Source: Neofusicoccum parvum
Lineage: Eukaryota > Ascomycota > Dothideomycetes > Botryosphaeriales > Botryosphaeriaceae
Direction: 5' to 3'
Assembly (NCBI GenBank): GCA_020912385.1
Contig: CP087215.1
Location: 1-64,000, forward strand
Length of the DNA: 64,000 nt
Positions 31,842 to 44,235 of this stretch are shown piece after piece (position 1 is the first letter of the stretch; each line of letters begins with the position of its first letter). The notes under the pieces were generated by a model, which had not been told where the DNA came from, made no database searches, and saw only the letters and a program-made list of their open reading frames with translations. Both the position numbers and the translations under genes were made by a program.

Positions 31842-33813
31842 ATGAGTACGGTCAACATAGAGGACGTCAGCGCAGGACAGGATCGTCCAGCGATTCCTCA
31901 GACACCGGCTCAAGAGGCCGCTCAGCCTGCTCACCAGGAGCAAACGGAGCCTACCATAAGAGAACTCATGCAGATGATCCAGGAGCTACGAGTCGAGAAC
32001 CGCATCCTGAAGAACCGACAGGATCAGGCCACCGGGCCAGATGCCGCAAAGAAACCATCCGCCCAGGTCAAGGTGCTAAAGCCGGACCTTTACCACGGAG
32101 AGCGTACCAAGACGTAAAGCTTCCTCATGCAGTTAGAGGACTATCTACACTTTACCAAAGGACAATTCAGTAACGACGCAGATAAGGTTCGCTACGCTAG
32201 CACCTTCCTCCGAGGAGTAGCAGAGAAGTGGTTCAGGCCCTATAAGAGAGAGACTTAGGAGAAGCCGCACTGGCAATAGTCGCCTTAGACTCAGGCTATC
32301 TTCTCCGACTACAGGACCTTCGCCAAGCAGCTCCAGGAAGCGTTCAACGCTATTAACGAGGCCAAGCGTGCCAACTAGATCCTCTTTAGGATCCAGCAGA
32401 AGAAGTTAGTACTCGACTACACGGCCGAATTCCAGGAAGCAGCGTATATCGCCGGAGAACACTCCGACTACACGCTTCGACAGTTGTACTATCGCGGCCT
32501 GAAGGACGAAATCCAGGAAGCTATGTCCTACCACGACGAGCCAGAAACACTCTCGGAACTGATCCACCTGGCTACCGACATGGACAGAAGGCGCACTAAC
32601 AGGTGGTTCGAGAAGAAGGGTGGCCCTTAGGCAAACACGACCAGGCCACGCCGCGAACATACCACGCTGGAAGAAGGAGACGCCATGGCTCTCGACGCCG
32701 CCAACCGCTAGGACAAGAAAAAGGATAACAAGGGACGGAACAACTACAATAAGAAGCCCAAGGGCCCTAATCTAAACTGGACGCTGGAGTAAGTACAACG
32801 CTATAAGGATCAACTTTACGTCGACTGCGGGAGCGATAAGTATTTCTCACCCTTATGCCCGTAGAATCCACGCAATAAAAAGAAGTAGGCCTCAGGCGCC
32901 CAGCGCGAAGCAGCAGCTACATCGCGATAGGAGCACCACGACGCGCTAAGCTGGACAGCATGCTTCAACAACGACTGTATAACACACTAAAGCGACAAGG
33001 ACGCTACGGGATGGTATCCTAGGAAGCCAAGAGGCATCGCTATGCTTACCAGAAACAAAGAAGTGCTCGACCTCGACGATATTATCGAGTCATTCCTACA
33101 CGACGACGAAATCGTCAACAGTAAGGATAGTGAATTCTACAATAGTACCGAGGCCGAGGAAGACAGCTCTGATAAAAAGGACCTCGTAGAGGTAGAGGAG
33201 AGCCCATTAGCAGGCGCTATTAATAGGCTCCTTGAGAAAGTAGAGGAATACGGCATCATTGCCAAGATCCCCCTCCACTACGGCGAGTCGGAGCAAGGCA
33301 TTTAGATCCTAGACAACCAGCTAGGACTCGCGCTAGTCACCTGGCAGGTGCAGAAAGATTAAATATAGGAAACCTATGTCTACGAAGACCGTTATACGGA
33401 GACAGACGAAGTCACTCTCGAGGATAACCTAGCAACTTAAAAGACTCTTATCTAAGAGGAAGAACGGGCTAGAATGTTTCCAAGCATGAAGATCGCCATC
33501 CCAGGTATCTAATAGAAGGCCCTACGGTAAATCTCCAAGCCGAGCCTACAGATCCTCCCCAAGGATGACGAGCGTCTAGATCCACAACACAAGAAACATA
33601 GGTAGATTACGTAGATCTCGTGCATTACTTACCATTGTAGGATGTATAGGAGCAAGAAAAACGAAAACCATTGGTTCCCGGTACGCGTACAACAGGACGG
33701 CGTGCACTGAGTCATCGAAGAATGGGAAATAGAAGGTTGGAAACCTTATAGGCAAACCTATAACAACCTCTTCCTACTCTGGAAACCATAGAGAGACCAG
33801 TTAAAAAACTAGA
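31842..33813 (+). pseudogene. gag: gag remnant of Gypsy copy 2
   Basis: Starts with the same ATG context as copy 1 gag and stays open only to 32117. Many TAG stops follow, for example in the zinc knuckle region near 32820-32870, where Cys and Gln codons are changed. The acidic C-terminal segment is open again at 33042-33305. The slippery AAAAAAC plus TAG is preserved at 33803-33812. Confidence 0.88.
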
Positions 33814-36800
33814 CGGCCCTACAGCCAAGGGACAACAGTAGGGGCCGTAGTCTAGGTCCCTTAATATAGTATCACGCACCTCGAACACGGAAGCTCTCAC
33901 CGGACCAAACCTATAGAAACAGTTCAAGACGAAAGGGACACTTAACGGAGTACCCACAAGGATCCTAATTAATACAGGATCATGCGGAAATTTCATCCAC
34001 AACGAGCTTGTGTAGAAGATGAATATACCCTACCGTAAGAAACAGGAACCATACCCTCTCAGCGGGTTTAACGGTTCCCAAGCAGCCTATGGACAAGGCT
34101 AGGTAAGGATAGAAACGGAGGAAGCAATCCTCTAGATAGGGAACCATTAGGAACAGATTTCCCTCGACGTCCAACGCGTCCCCGGGCACGATATCATTCT
34201 AGGTATGCCCTGGATTAGGACATAGAAACCTATCTTCAACTTTAAAGAAGGAGACTCCATTATCTTCCAAGAGGACCTTGAAAACCTCTTACGAAAACAA
34301 GGGCTGAAGAAGGAAAAAGGGTTGTTAGATACCCTAAGGACACTCCTATCAGCAGTAACATAGGAAGTAGCCAGTGTAAGGCCTGAATATAGCAACTGTA
34401 TAGGCAACTCCGATAGTAGTATAAGTTAGGACTAGGACTGCGACGTAGGTAGCGAAGCCTCCTCAATAAAATACAGCCTATCGGCAGGAATAAGCCCTAC
34501 TAAGCGAAACGACACCCCTAACACGGTCAACTAGGATGGTATAAGACCCAGCGACGGCAACATTAACGGCCACCTCGAGGACAAAATAAGTTAGAACTAG
34601 GATAGCAACGAGGCCTCCTCGGTAAAATACAACACCTCGAGCGGAGTAAGACCAACTAGGACTAACACTTCTCAGGAACTAGAAGTACAACACACGACAC
34701 GAAGGACTACGAGAAAGCGGCGTAAGACTAAAAGTAAGGCTTTACGGAAGTAATTAGCAGCCCTAGAACCCCAAACCAACGTCTAGATAATCTCAGGAGA
34801 GGCATTCAAGCGTATAAGACGCCAGGGACATCGGGTCTACCTCATATACATTAAACCCTCACAGGCAGTACAGCAACGAGCACTAGCCAAGGCCTAACGA
34901 GAGAGGCTTAAAGACGAGGATACTCCCGCTCCTATTAGAGGCGACGATCCTGCGAGGATCGCGAGAGAACAACACAGTAGTCTAGAAATATAGAACAATC
35001 CGTATGGATATCCTCCAATACCCGAAATGGAAACGGTACCCGGCGAGTACTAGGATCTAAAAACCGTTTACTAGGAAAGAGGAAAAGGAGACTTGCCTAA
35101 GCATTAACCATGGGACCACGAAATCCCACTCAAACCAGGCACGAAGCCAGCCTACAAACCCATCTATTCCTTATTAGAGAAGGAGATGACAGCACTTAGG
35201 GACTATATTAAAGAGAACCTTAAACGAGGATATATCTAACCTTTAATATTATCAGCCGGATACCTAATCCTCTTTGTCCCGAAAAAGAATAGCAAGCTAC
35301 GCCTATATATCGATTACCGACAGCTAAACGATATCACAATTAAGAACCGGTACCCTCTCCCTCACATCGACGAGCTCCAGGATAAGTTAAGGAAAGCAAA
35401 GTACTTCACAAAGCTGGACCTCAGGGACGGATACCATCTAGTCAGGATTAAAGAAGGAGAAGAATAGAAAACAGCCTTTAGAACGAGGCTAGGACTCTAC
35501 GAGTACACGGTAATACCATTTGGGCTTACTAACGCTCCGGTAACATTCCAGAATCTCGTCAACGATACACTACGAGAATACCTAGATATCTTCTATATGG
35601 CTTATCTTAACGACATCCTCATCTTTTCGGAAACCCTTGAGGAACACAAGAAGCATATTAGACAAGTCCTAGAAGTCCTCTAAGCAAAGAACCTCTCTAT
35701 CGCACCTAAGAAGTATGAATGGCACGTCTAGAGAACGGAATTCTTAGGCTTTATTATCACCCCAGGTCACGTCGGCATGGACGACTCGAAACTGGATTCC
35801 ATTAGAGAATAGCCAGTACTAAAGACGATCAAGGAAGTACAGTCCTTCCTAGGATTCGCGAACTTCTATAGGAAGTTCATCTGGAACTACTCCGGAGTCA
35901 CGGAACCTTTAACTAGGCTTACGCGAAAGGAGCATGGCTTTAAATGGGAAGACGATTAGCAACGGGCATTTAACTCGCTTAAACGGATGTTTTACGAAGC
36001 CCTAGTACTCGGGATATACGACCCCGATAAGCCCACCGAAGTGGAAACTGATACGTTAGGATTCGCCCTTGGAGCATGTCTCAGCCAGCCTAACGAAGAA
36101 GGCAGATGGCACCTAGTCGCGTTCTATTCTAGAAAGTTCACCCCAGCAGAGCTTAACTATGACATCCATAATAAGGAGCTCTTGGCCATCGTTACAGCAT
36201 TTAAGCAATGGCGACACTATCTCGAAGGAGTAAGCCACCAGGTGGTAGTACGCTATAATCATCAGAACCTCACACGCTTTACCACGACCAAGGAGTTGAA
36301 CCGACGACAGGTTCGCTGGTCAGAAGAAATAGCCTCCTATGACTTCAAGATCACCTATAGAAAGGGATCTAATAACGCCACAGCTGACGCGCTCAGCCAA
36401 AGAGTAGATTATATAGAAGGAAAAACCGAGCCGCACCCTACAATCTTTACAGCGGATAGCGATGAATCGCTCCTCCTTACTAGACAGACTCTACCTATGC
36501 TACGCATCGAGCCGAACCCATAGCACTAGAAGATCCGAGAAGCATACGCCCAGGACTCCTTCACGCAGGAACTTTTAGCGCTCGAGGACGATCCGCGCAT
36601 TGCTCAAGATAGAGAAGGAACGCTTCTCTTCAAAGGACTCATCTACGTACCAATACGGCTACGAGAAGCACTGGTAAAAGATATCCACAAAGCCCCAGCA
36701 CACGGACATCAGGGCATCGACAGGACAACGGAAAGAATCACGAGGAACTACTACTTCCCAGGACTAAGGAAAACCGTACAGCGTGTAGTCCCGCAGTGCA

Positions 36801-38086
36801 ATCTTTACATCAGAAGTAAGGCCGCGACACATGCACCTTATGGCCTCCTACAGCCGCTAGAAGCACCTAAACGACCGTGGTAGTCCATCACGCTGGACTT
36901 CGTTACCAAGCTACCTAGGTCCAAGGATCCTCTTATAGGAGTCTTATACGACTCGATTCTCGTCTTTGTCGACCGACTCACGAAGTACGTATACTTCTTA
37001 CCCTACCTCAAGGCATCCAACGTAGAACAGCTCGCCTACACGTTCCTCCAAATTATCTTCGCGGATCATGGAATGCCGGAAGAGATAATATCAGACAGAG
37101 ACAAGCTTATAGCCTCTGAATTCTAGTAAACCGTTATGCGCCAACTAGGAACGAAGAGTAAGCTCGCTACCACAGCACACGTACAAACCGATGGTCAAAT
37201 AGAACGAATGAACCGGACTCTTGAACAATACCTCCGCTGTTATATCAACTATCCACAGGAGAACTGGGCAGAACTACTACCCATAGCCCAATTCGCCTAC
37301 AACAGCTCCAAACAAGAATCCACGAACGAATCACCGTTCTTCGCCAATTACGGGTTTGAACCAGAAGCCTATAGAGAAACGATCCCAAGTAGAAAGCTAG
37401 CGCAAAGTGGTATCCTCAAAGTCGAGCAGCTGAAAGAGCTTCATAAGACTATCAGCCTTGACCTTGAGTACGTCAGAATCATGATGTCTAAATACTACAA
37501 CAGACGGCACCAGGCGGCACCGAACCTCAAGAGGGGGGATAAGATCTATCTCCTCAGGAAGAACATCAAGACTAAACAGCCAAACGACAAATTGGATTTC
37601 AAAAAAATTGGCCCATTCAAGATCGAAGAAAAACTCGGAAAAGTCACCTATCGACTCAAACTGTCAAATACAAGGATGAACCCTACCTTCCACGTCTTAC
37701 TGCTCGAGCCAGCACCAGAGAACGCCAACATCCCAGAAACCCAAGAAGAAATTGAACCAGAAAACCCGGACGCCAAAGAAAAACAGTACCTAGTAGAAAA
37801 GATCCTAGACTGTAAGCGGTTCAGTCATCAGCTTAAGTACCTGGTCAAATGGGAAGGATACGGGAATGAGGATAACCAGTGGATACTAAAGGAAGACATA
37901 CACCCAGACCTAGTTACAGAGTTCCATCGCCAGAACCCTGACCTTCCGCGGAAACGGGGGCGTCCCAAAAAGAAGGATCCATCCACAACTCGGCACCAGA
38001 AGGGAACGCAACTCCAGCCACCGAGTCTAGCGACGGAACCCGAGGATCGGAGGGACCAGGAAGCGGAGGGCTCGGAGAACGCTTAG
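33804..38086 (+). pseudogene. pol: pol remnant of Gypsy copy 2
   Basis: Collinear with copy 1 pol: protease, RT, RNase H (open segment 35987-36523), integrase and chromodomain (open segment 37136-38086). The protease and RT parts have dozens of TAG/TAA stops and altered active sites, for example Asn in place of Asp in the RT catalytic box near 35607. The last 316 codons are open and end with a TAG just after the chromodomain and a basic tail. The change from heavy to light decay near 37130 supports a chimeric origin. Confidence 0.88.
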
Positions 38087-38550
38087 GAGTCGGTACATCC
38101 TCACCAGCTGCACGCCGCGCAGCGCGATCCTCCTTCTCCAGCCGCTCCATCTCCTCAATCGAGGAAAGCTCTCGCTCAAACATACGCTTCTCCCGCGCAT
38201 TTACCTCATGAAGAACCTTGCGTAACCGTCGTACCTTCGCACGAGCAGCAGCCTCGGCATCCTCCGCCTCCTCCAACTGGCGACGAAGGCGCTCCCGCTC
38301 AGAATCCAGCTTGCTCCCTAGGATGCGTTAGAAGAACACCTCACACCGCTACACGACACTCACAATCGCCACGAGTCACCACCAAGTCGCACTTGCGATT
38401 CTTAACCAAACAACGCTTGCAATGCCCCGACGCGAGGCTAACAAAACAATGCGCACCAGCCGAACAGCACGCACTACAAGGAGCAGGCATCAAGTAGACA
38501 CAGCGAGCTACTAGGCCGTGGCAGCATTGAGTAGAAGGCGCCTTAGGCAT
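37914..38550 (-). CDS. Antisense spliced gene, diverged homologue in Gypsy copy 2
   Basis: Exons 38550-38364 and 38317-37914 join in frame (591 nt, 196 residues). The 46-bp intron has donor GTGAGT, branch CTAAC and acceptor CCTAG. Length and phase match the copy 1 antisense intron exactly. Cysteines at residues 25-54 are spaced CX2CX6CX8CX2CX6C, the Zn(II)2Cys6 pattern, in a sequence otherwise quite unlike copy 1. Exon 2 opens with a coiled coil (SERERLRRQLEEAEDAEAAA) and then an acidic Pro/Ser tail. No stops are present although the rest of this element is decayed. Shared architecture with diverged sequence argues for a real gene. Function unknown. Confidence 0.65.
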
Positions 38551-38654
38551 CGTGAGCAGAGACCAAGGAGTAAGGGACGCGAAACGGCACCTACCGGATA
38601 CTTATACTAGAAACCGGAGTTCTTCGGGCCGAAGAACTTTAAGGGGGGGGATAG

Positions 38655-39120
38655 TGTTACGGCGCAGTCGTTGCAGAATGAGGGAAACAGTAGAGAGGCA
38701 GCAAGCGGGGTAAAGACACGCGCCACGAGGAAGACCCACAGCAGTCACGTATGTTATGTGCTACCAAGGCAGTGCTCTCGCTACTCCCCTCATAAAAATA
38801 AGGAGCAAACAGAGCAGCCCTAGATGCTCTGACTGATCTGCCCCTCAATATACGGAGCACCCAGAGCAACCATCAGATTGTATAGACCTCTCCTATGTAT
38901 ATAAACTACGCTCCCTAGCATAGCTTTGACCTTTGTGGTCAACTTCGATAATCAATCTACACCATTGATTAGTAACACGGCCTTCGCACGCAGTGCTCAG
39001 TCACGTGTATTCGTTCATACTTGTTCTCTCCCCCTACCTTGTACCCACTCAAGGTAAACCCTACACGGCTTACCACCCTCTTTGGTGTTTGATCCTTAGA
39101 GGCAGAGGCCCGCCGTTACA
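38655..39120 (+). repeat. 3' LTR of Gypsy copy 2, different U3 type
   Basis: 466 bp, TGTTACGG to CCGTTACA. The last ~210 bp (from about 38905) match the copy 1 LTR, but the first ~250 bp share only the first ~10 bases with it. It is preceded by a polypurine tract (AAGGGGGGGGATAG). Confidence 0.9.
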
Positions 39121-42100
39121 CTTACTCCATCTGATGGTCAGTTCTTTGTTGAACTACATCGTACAGAGTCCTTATCGGCTATTACGAGCGCTGCGGCCAC
39201 CCGCAGTCTCCTCGCTAAACAGTGGCATAGAGTCTTTGCTCATACCAACCACCACGCTATCAAGGCACTGCCCATGGCTGTCACCGGCGTGGAGTTCACG
39301 AACGACATTATGCCTACACACTGCGACGTCTATACGCGTGCAAAAGCTCATCAGCTTATCGTACGAGACTCATCACCAGAGGAAGCTGGCAACGAGCCAT
39401 TCTTCCGTGTGTCATTTGACCTTATACAAATAACGCCTGCCTATAACCAACACGAGTGGATCACTCATATCGAGTGTACAAAGAGCAACTACGTCATTAC
39501 CCGCACTTATATGCTCAAATCAGACTGCAACACGCTCATTCTCGATATTCTAAGTATGATCGAGCGTCGCTTTAACGGTCTTACCGCGTTCTTTCGAACT
39601 GATGGCGAAAGATCACTCAACACCACGTTTAAAAACGAACTCAAGCGACGAGGCATCACTATAGAGGTCTCAGCACCCTACACGCCTGCTCAAAACGGCC
39701 ATGCTGAAAGGACTGGTCAATCGATTATCGTCAAAGCACGAGCAATACGCATTGGGGCAAACTTACCTGATCGCTTATAGCCAGAGACAGTCTTAGCAGC
39801 AACGTACATACACAATCAGACGCTAAGCAAGGTCCTCAAGTGGAAGACTCCCTTTGAGCTCGCGTATAGGACCAAGCCAAATGTAGCCCATATGAGAGTC
39901 TATAGCTGCAAAGCCTACGCTCTTAACAAGAATATCCCGCGTAGCGAGAAGCTACAAGAACGAGCCCTCGTTGGCTATCTTATTAGTTACGACTCCACTA
40001 ACATCTACCGGATATAGTATCCACCAGGAGACCGTATCATCCGCTCAAGAGACGTCAGTTTTAACGAGTTATCAACATACTCACTAGATGAGCAAGAGGA
40101 CTATCACGAAATCCAAGACGCAGAAGAGGAGCCTCAGGAGGTTGTTCCTCGCATACGTCTAAACTTAGAAGACCTCATCACGTCCGACTCGTTGTCAGAT
40201 GAGGAGGAAGTCACTCATACCGGATCCGTAGATGTGACTGAACAGTCTACTGCATCACTAGACGATCAACAACATCCAGGCACGCCGCCTAACAAGCTAG
40301 ATGAGCAGTCTACTTACCTGCTTACACCATCGCCGTCCACCAGGGACGACAGCATACCACAACCGCTAAGTGATAACGTCTTACCGTTATCTACTCTCAG
40401 AGACTCGCCCACCTCAGGGGGTGAGGAAGACGAACACCAGTAAGAGAGACGCCTTGGTCGTCTCCTCCCTGTTCAATACGATACTGAGCCTGACCCAGGT
40501 GCAGCATAAGGCAATCGTGCGCCCCTAGCAGCTCATATCAATGCGGATCTCAACCCGAACCTCATCATTGAGGGTCTAAGGAATCGAAGAAGAGCCGCGC
40601 ATGCCGCTAAGGTCATCAGCAACGCTTACTGTGAGCAGACCTTTCTCGCCGCGAGCATATGTACACTACTCAAAAACGCTCCTACGGGCAATCACGAGCA
40701 TACGCCTCAGGTAATATTAGGTAACACAGGCCCTCTCGAGGCTCAGCCTACTACATACGAGGATCCTCCACCCTTACATTAACTAGAGGAGCTCCCTCCT
40801 CTACCACGCATTTATCGAGACGAACTACCACCCGAACCTCGTTGCTACAAGGACATCCTTAAGCACCAACTGAAGCCTTATCTCTTTTAAGCACTCTATC
40901 GTGAGCTGCAGGAAGCTAATGGTAAGGGGGTGTGGATCGTTGTAGACGAAGATCAAGCATGCAAGGCTAATAAAGAGGTCATTCCTCTTACATGGGTCTT
41001 CAAATACAAATTCGATGAGAAGGGATATCTCATCAAGATCAAGGCACGAGTGTGCGTACGAGGTGACCTCCAGGTCTCCTATCAAGATACATATACGGCT
41101 ACCCTTACCTTCCGCATCTTTCATACGCTTATAGCGATTGTCTGCGCATTCGACCTTGAGATGTGGCAGTACGACGTCGTTAACGCCTTTCCTCATGTTC
41201 CTCTCGACCAACCAACCTTCTGCCGAGCACCAGAAGGCATGACACTTCCTTATAGGAAGATCTTGTTGCTTAAGAAAGCTCTCTATGGGCTTAAAGAGTC
41301 GCTAGCGTTGTGGTAAAAGCACTTTCAAGCCACGCTCAAAGACCTGGGACTTGAGCCTATACCAGATGCTCCATGTCTCTATGCGAACGAGCACCTCTTC
41401 GTATTCTTCTTTGTAGACGATATCATCATGGCCTTTCCTAAGAAGGATGAGCCATTCGCGCATGTATTCGAACAAGACCTCTTTCAGCGCTACGAGATGC
41501 GCAAGATGGGAGAAGTACAGTGGTTCTTAGTATTACGAATCGTCCGTGAACGCAATAAGCAATTGTTATGGCTCTCATAAGAGTCCTACCTCAATAGCCT
41601 CAAGGCGAAATACAACGTCAAAGAGTCATCGGTTGCCACGCCTCTGCCAGTAGAGGACCCACCTACACCGAACAACGAGGGTTACGCAACGCCCCAAGAC
41701 ATCCACACGTTCCAGAGCAAGATGGGATCTGCCCAGTTCGCTGCCATCAGCACGAGACCTGATATAGGCCACGCCTGTTCAGCCCTCTCTACCTACCTCA
41801 CTAATCCCTCTAAGCGGCATCTCTATCTTGCCTAGCGCCTGCTAGAATACCTTGTGAACACTAAGGACCTCGCAATCATGTACAATGGCAATACAGAAGA
41901 TGATCAACGCATCTTCATTCCCAGCAGTGATGCATCCTTCGCCAATGACACGGCCACACGCCGCAGTCATCAAGGATCACTCATAATGCTATTCGACGGA
42001 CCCGTGGACTGGAAGGCTTCCAAGCAACCTACAGTCGCAACCTCAACTACGGAAGCTGAATTACTCGCTCTATCAGAGACTGCCAAGCAAGCTTATTGGT

Positions 42101-42390
42101 AGAAACGCTTCTTCAGAGGAATCCAATTTGAGCCAGGTCACCTTATCCAAATCGAGTGTGACAACAAGCAAACACTCCGTCTTATGGAGGAAAACGTCGG
42201 CAAGCTCGTCACGAAGCTCCGCCACGTTGATATTCATCACCACTGGCTCAGACAGGAGACTCAAGCAGGCAATATTCACTTCCGATGGACACCAACAGCG
42301 CAGATGATAGCAGACGGACTGACAAAGCCGTTATTAAAGCAAAAGTACGCCCACTTCGTGTACGGCTTAGGCCTCTCATCACTACAGTAG
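39121..42390 (+). pseudogene. pol: Copia pol remnant: integrase, RT, RNase H
   Basis: All recognisable segments lie in one frame. Seen: a pre-integrase WHRVFAHTNHHAIKAL, an integrase core (FFRTDGERSLNTTFKNEL, APYTPAQNGHAERTGQ), a long acidic linker, RT (WVFKYKFDEKGYLIKIKARVC, DVVNAFPHVPLD, ALYGLKES, FFVDDIIM) and Copia-type RNase H (DASFANDTATRRSHQG, TSTTEAELLAL, IHFRWTPTAQMIADGLTK). About ten in-frame TAG or TAA codons (near 39778, 40018, 40441, 40507, 40783, 40888, 41314, 41578, 41834, 42103) break it, each where Gln or Trp fits. No frameshifts. Non-functional. Confidence 0.88.
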
Positions 42391-42530
42391 TAAGCGCAGC
42401 AAGCATACTACTCAAATCAGATTGTTATCATTTCATTTGTCTCGGAAATCACTCTCCCGTATATTCTTTTATGGACAACACCAAGCATATTATCGCGCAC
42501 TGCCTATTCGGACACCACGCGAAGGGGGTG

Positions 42531-42678
42531 TGTTGGATATCACGTGTTTCAAGGTCTCCTTATATCACACCACATAGCTTAGCCACAATCACTCGTATAA
42601 GAGGCAAGCGGGTCACCCACCCTCTTCCTCTTCATGCCAATCATCAATGGATCATCGTTGTTCATCAACATTCCAACA
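42531..42678 (+). repeat. Copia 3' LTR
   Basis: 148 bp between TGTTGGA (42531-42537) and TCCAACA (42672-42678), perfect 7-bp terminal inverted repeats typical of Copia LTRs, directly after the purine run. No second LTR is in the window. Confidence 0.75.
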
Positions 42679-42781
42679 CAAACAGTCCATTAGAAGATTT
42701 ATAGTAATCGACCGCCATGTCGACTACACGGGAAGAGCTATATTCTCTTTTCACGAACGCTTTCTTGTCCTACATCTAGCC

Positions 42782-43837
42782 TTATAACATGATAACGCCA
42801 ACGGCTGGAGCACTAATACAAGTTTCATAAATCTCAAATCCACAGTTGTCCAGCGCAGTCTTTAGGTTCTCTTCTACATTCTTTCTTCCACGTGCATCGG
42901 CAAGCTGCTCGTCTATTAACACCACCGCACAACCTCCACCGCCACTTCCCGTAAGCTTCTCGTGGCCAGCTTTCGTGTCGTTGACGATACGGCAGACATT
43001 CTCAAGGGCTGTATGTGGCTCTACCAGCGCACAAAGCAGCCCGTGTTTGACTCGTATCAACATGCCGATGGAGCGTGTCACTGATTCCTCCTTCAAACAC
43101 GAGTGAGGCGACAGTAGCTTCCATATGTCGTTGGTCACGACGCATCCGTGATTGCGGTCATGGCGGCCGGAAAAGAGTGATGAAGACGCGCCACCTTGGA
43201 GATCTCACGTGGTGATGATCAAGTGTGGCGGCCGCTGACGAGCATAAATCGGTGGGTACGGGTCTCGGCTTGGAGAGTAGTCTGCATAGACGTGAGAGAT
43301 GCAGGGGTTGTTGTGCTTGCGCGGCGGAAGATGACAGTCTCGCCGTAAGTCCAGACAGTGTTGTCCAAGACAAAGACCCAGCGGTTAATAAATTCGAGAG
43401 CCGCCAGACGATCTTTGAAGTGTTTTGTTTCTGGTGGTGCCGCTATTTGACCGGCTTGCAGGAGCAGGCCGGCGGCGAAGCAGACACAGATGCTGGCGCT
43501 GCTTCCCAACCCGGCGCCGACGGGGATGGAGGACTGGACAATGTGCGTACAGTCCCTGTTGCTTTTGTCAGGAAGAGACATGAACATGTAAAGGAAAGCA
43601 ATTACTGTAGAGTACGCATGGAGAGTACGCAAGGGATCGGACAGCTGTGGGAAGGCTCTGGGTTAGCAGGCATACAATTGCATTGACGCCGGCAACCTGC
43701 TTAGCTTCCACAGAAAGCTATCCATGACACTGGATCCTAAGACTTTCCCAGGTGAGATCGGCAGTATCCCAAGACAATCGAACACCCAGGGTTCTGAGCT
43801 TCATGGTGACGGTGTAATCCGCTGGTCTATCAGACAT
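42782..43837 (-). pseudogene. Mevalonate kinase-like gene, truncated and degraded
   Basis: Mevalonate kinase phosphorylates mevalonate on the route to farnesyl diphosphate. Read on the minus strand from 43837: a start of the fold (ADYTVTMKLRTLGV), the ATP-binding motif SSIPVGAGLGSSAS, INRW followed at once by DNTVWTYGE, and the C-terminal glycine motif KLTGSGGGGCAVVLI. Three faults are visible. The N-terminal segment with the APGK-type motif is absent. About a dozen residues usually between INRW and DNT, which carry active-site residues of the family, are missing. Frame breaks and a stop lie between 43640 and 43740 (some may be intron) and near 43250. It is probably a broken precursor-supply gene at the edge of the terpene cluster, next to the transposon front. 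Intron mis-assignment could explain some breaks but not the internal gap. Confidence 0.75.
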
Positions 43838-43839
43838 GG

Positions 43840-44235
43840 CAAGCAACCATTATTGTAGTCATCCTCGAGCAGCTTGACAATGGCATACTTTACTATACTC
43901 TACTGCTACAAGATTCATCGTCTAGTTATCAAAACCGTTGAATTCTAAGTGGAATACATACTTCGGTGGATTTCCATTTTTGGTTATGCCCGATCCCCCC
44001 CCCCACAGCTTCGTCTATACTCCCCAGGAAGGTCAACCCTTCCGAAAGTAGCTTCTACTCAAGGAGTAATGTCGTCACTTTCCGTCGGCTAGGATGTGAG
44101 ATGGATTCCAAGTTGTCATCTTCCAGAAGAGGAGCATTGGCGTAATCACAAGGGAGTTACCGGCAAAACCGGGAAAGACGAGAAGAAGATGAAAATCTTA
44201 TTCGGAGAGCACGAGCTGCTACCATAGTAAAATAC
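43840..44235. other. Intergenic, no feature recognised
   Basis: Contains a run of ten C (about 43996-44006) and AT-rich patches. No coding frame or RNA gene was recognised. Confidence 0.5.

Larger units (their letters stand above)
31304..39120 (+). mobile_element. Decayed, chimeric Ty3/Gypsy element, copy 2
   Basis: Collinear with copy 1 from 5' LTR through gag and pol but full of TAG/TAA stops up to about 37130. Beyond that the DNA is nearly free of such decay. Its 5' LTR is of the copy 1 type, while the 3' LTR has an unrelated U3. No 5-bp target duplication is found: ACAAG precedes it and CTTAC follows. The left flank is a HET gene and the right flank is mid-Copia. The simplest reading is recombination between two Gypsy elements at different sites. 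Confidence 0.85.
39121..42678 (+). mobile_element. Decayed, 5'-truncated Ty1/Copia element
   Basis: Begins directly at the end of the Gypsy 3' LTR, within the pre-integrase domain, so the 5' LTR, gag and protease are missing. It ends with a polypurine tract (GCGAAGGGGG) and a short 3' LTR. Order integrase, then RT, then RNase H identifies Copia. Confidence 0.9.
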
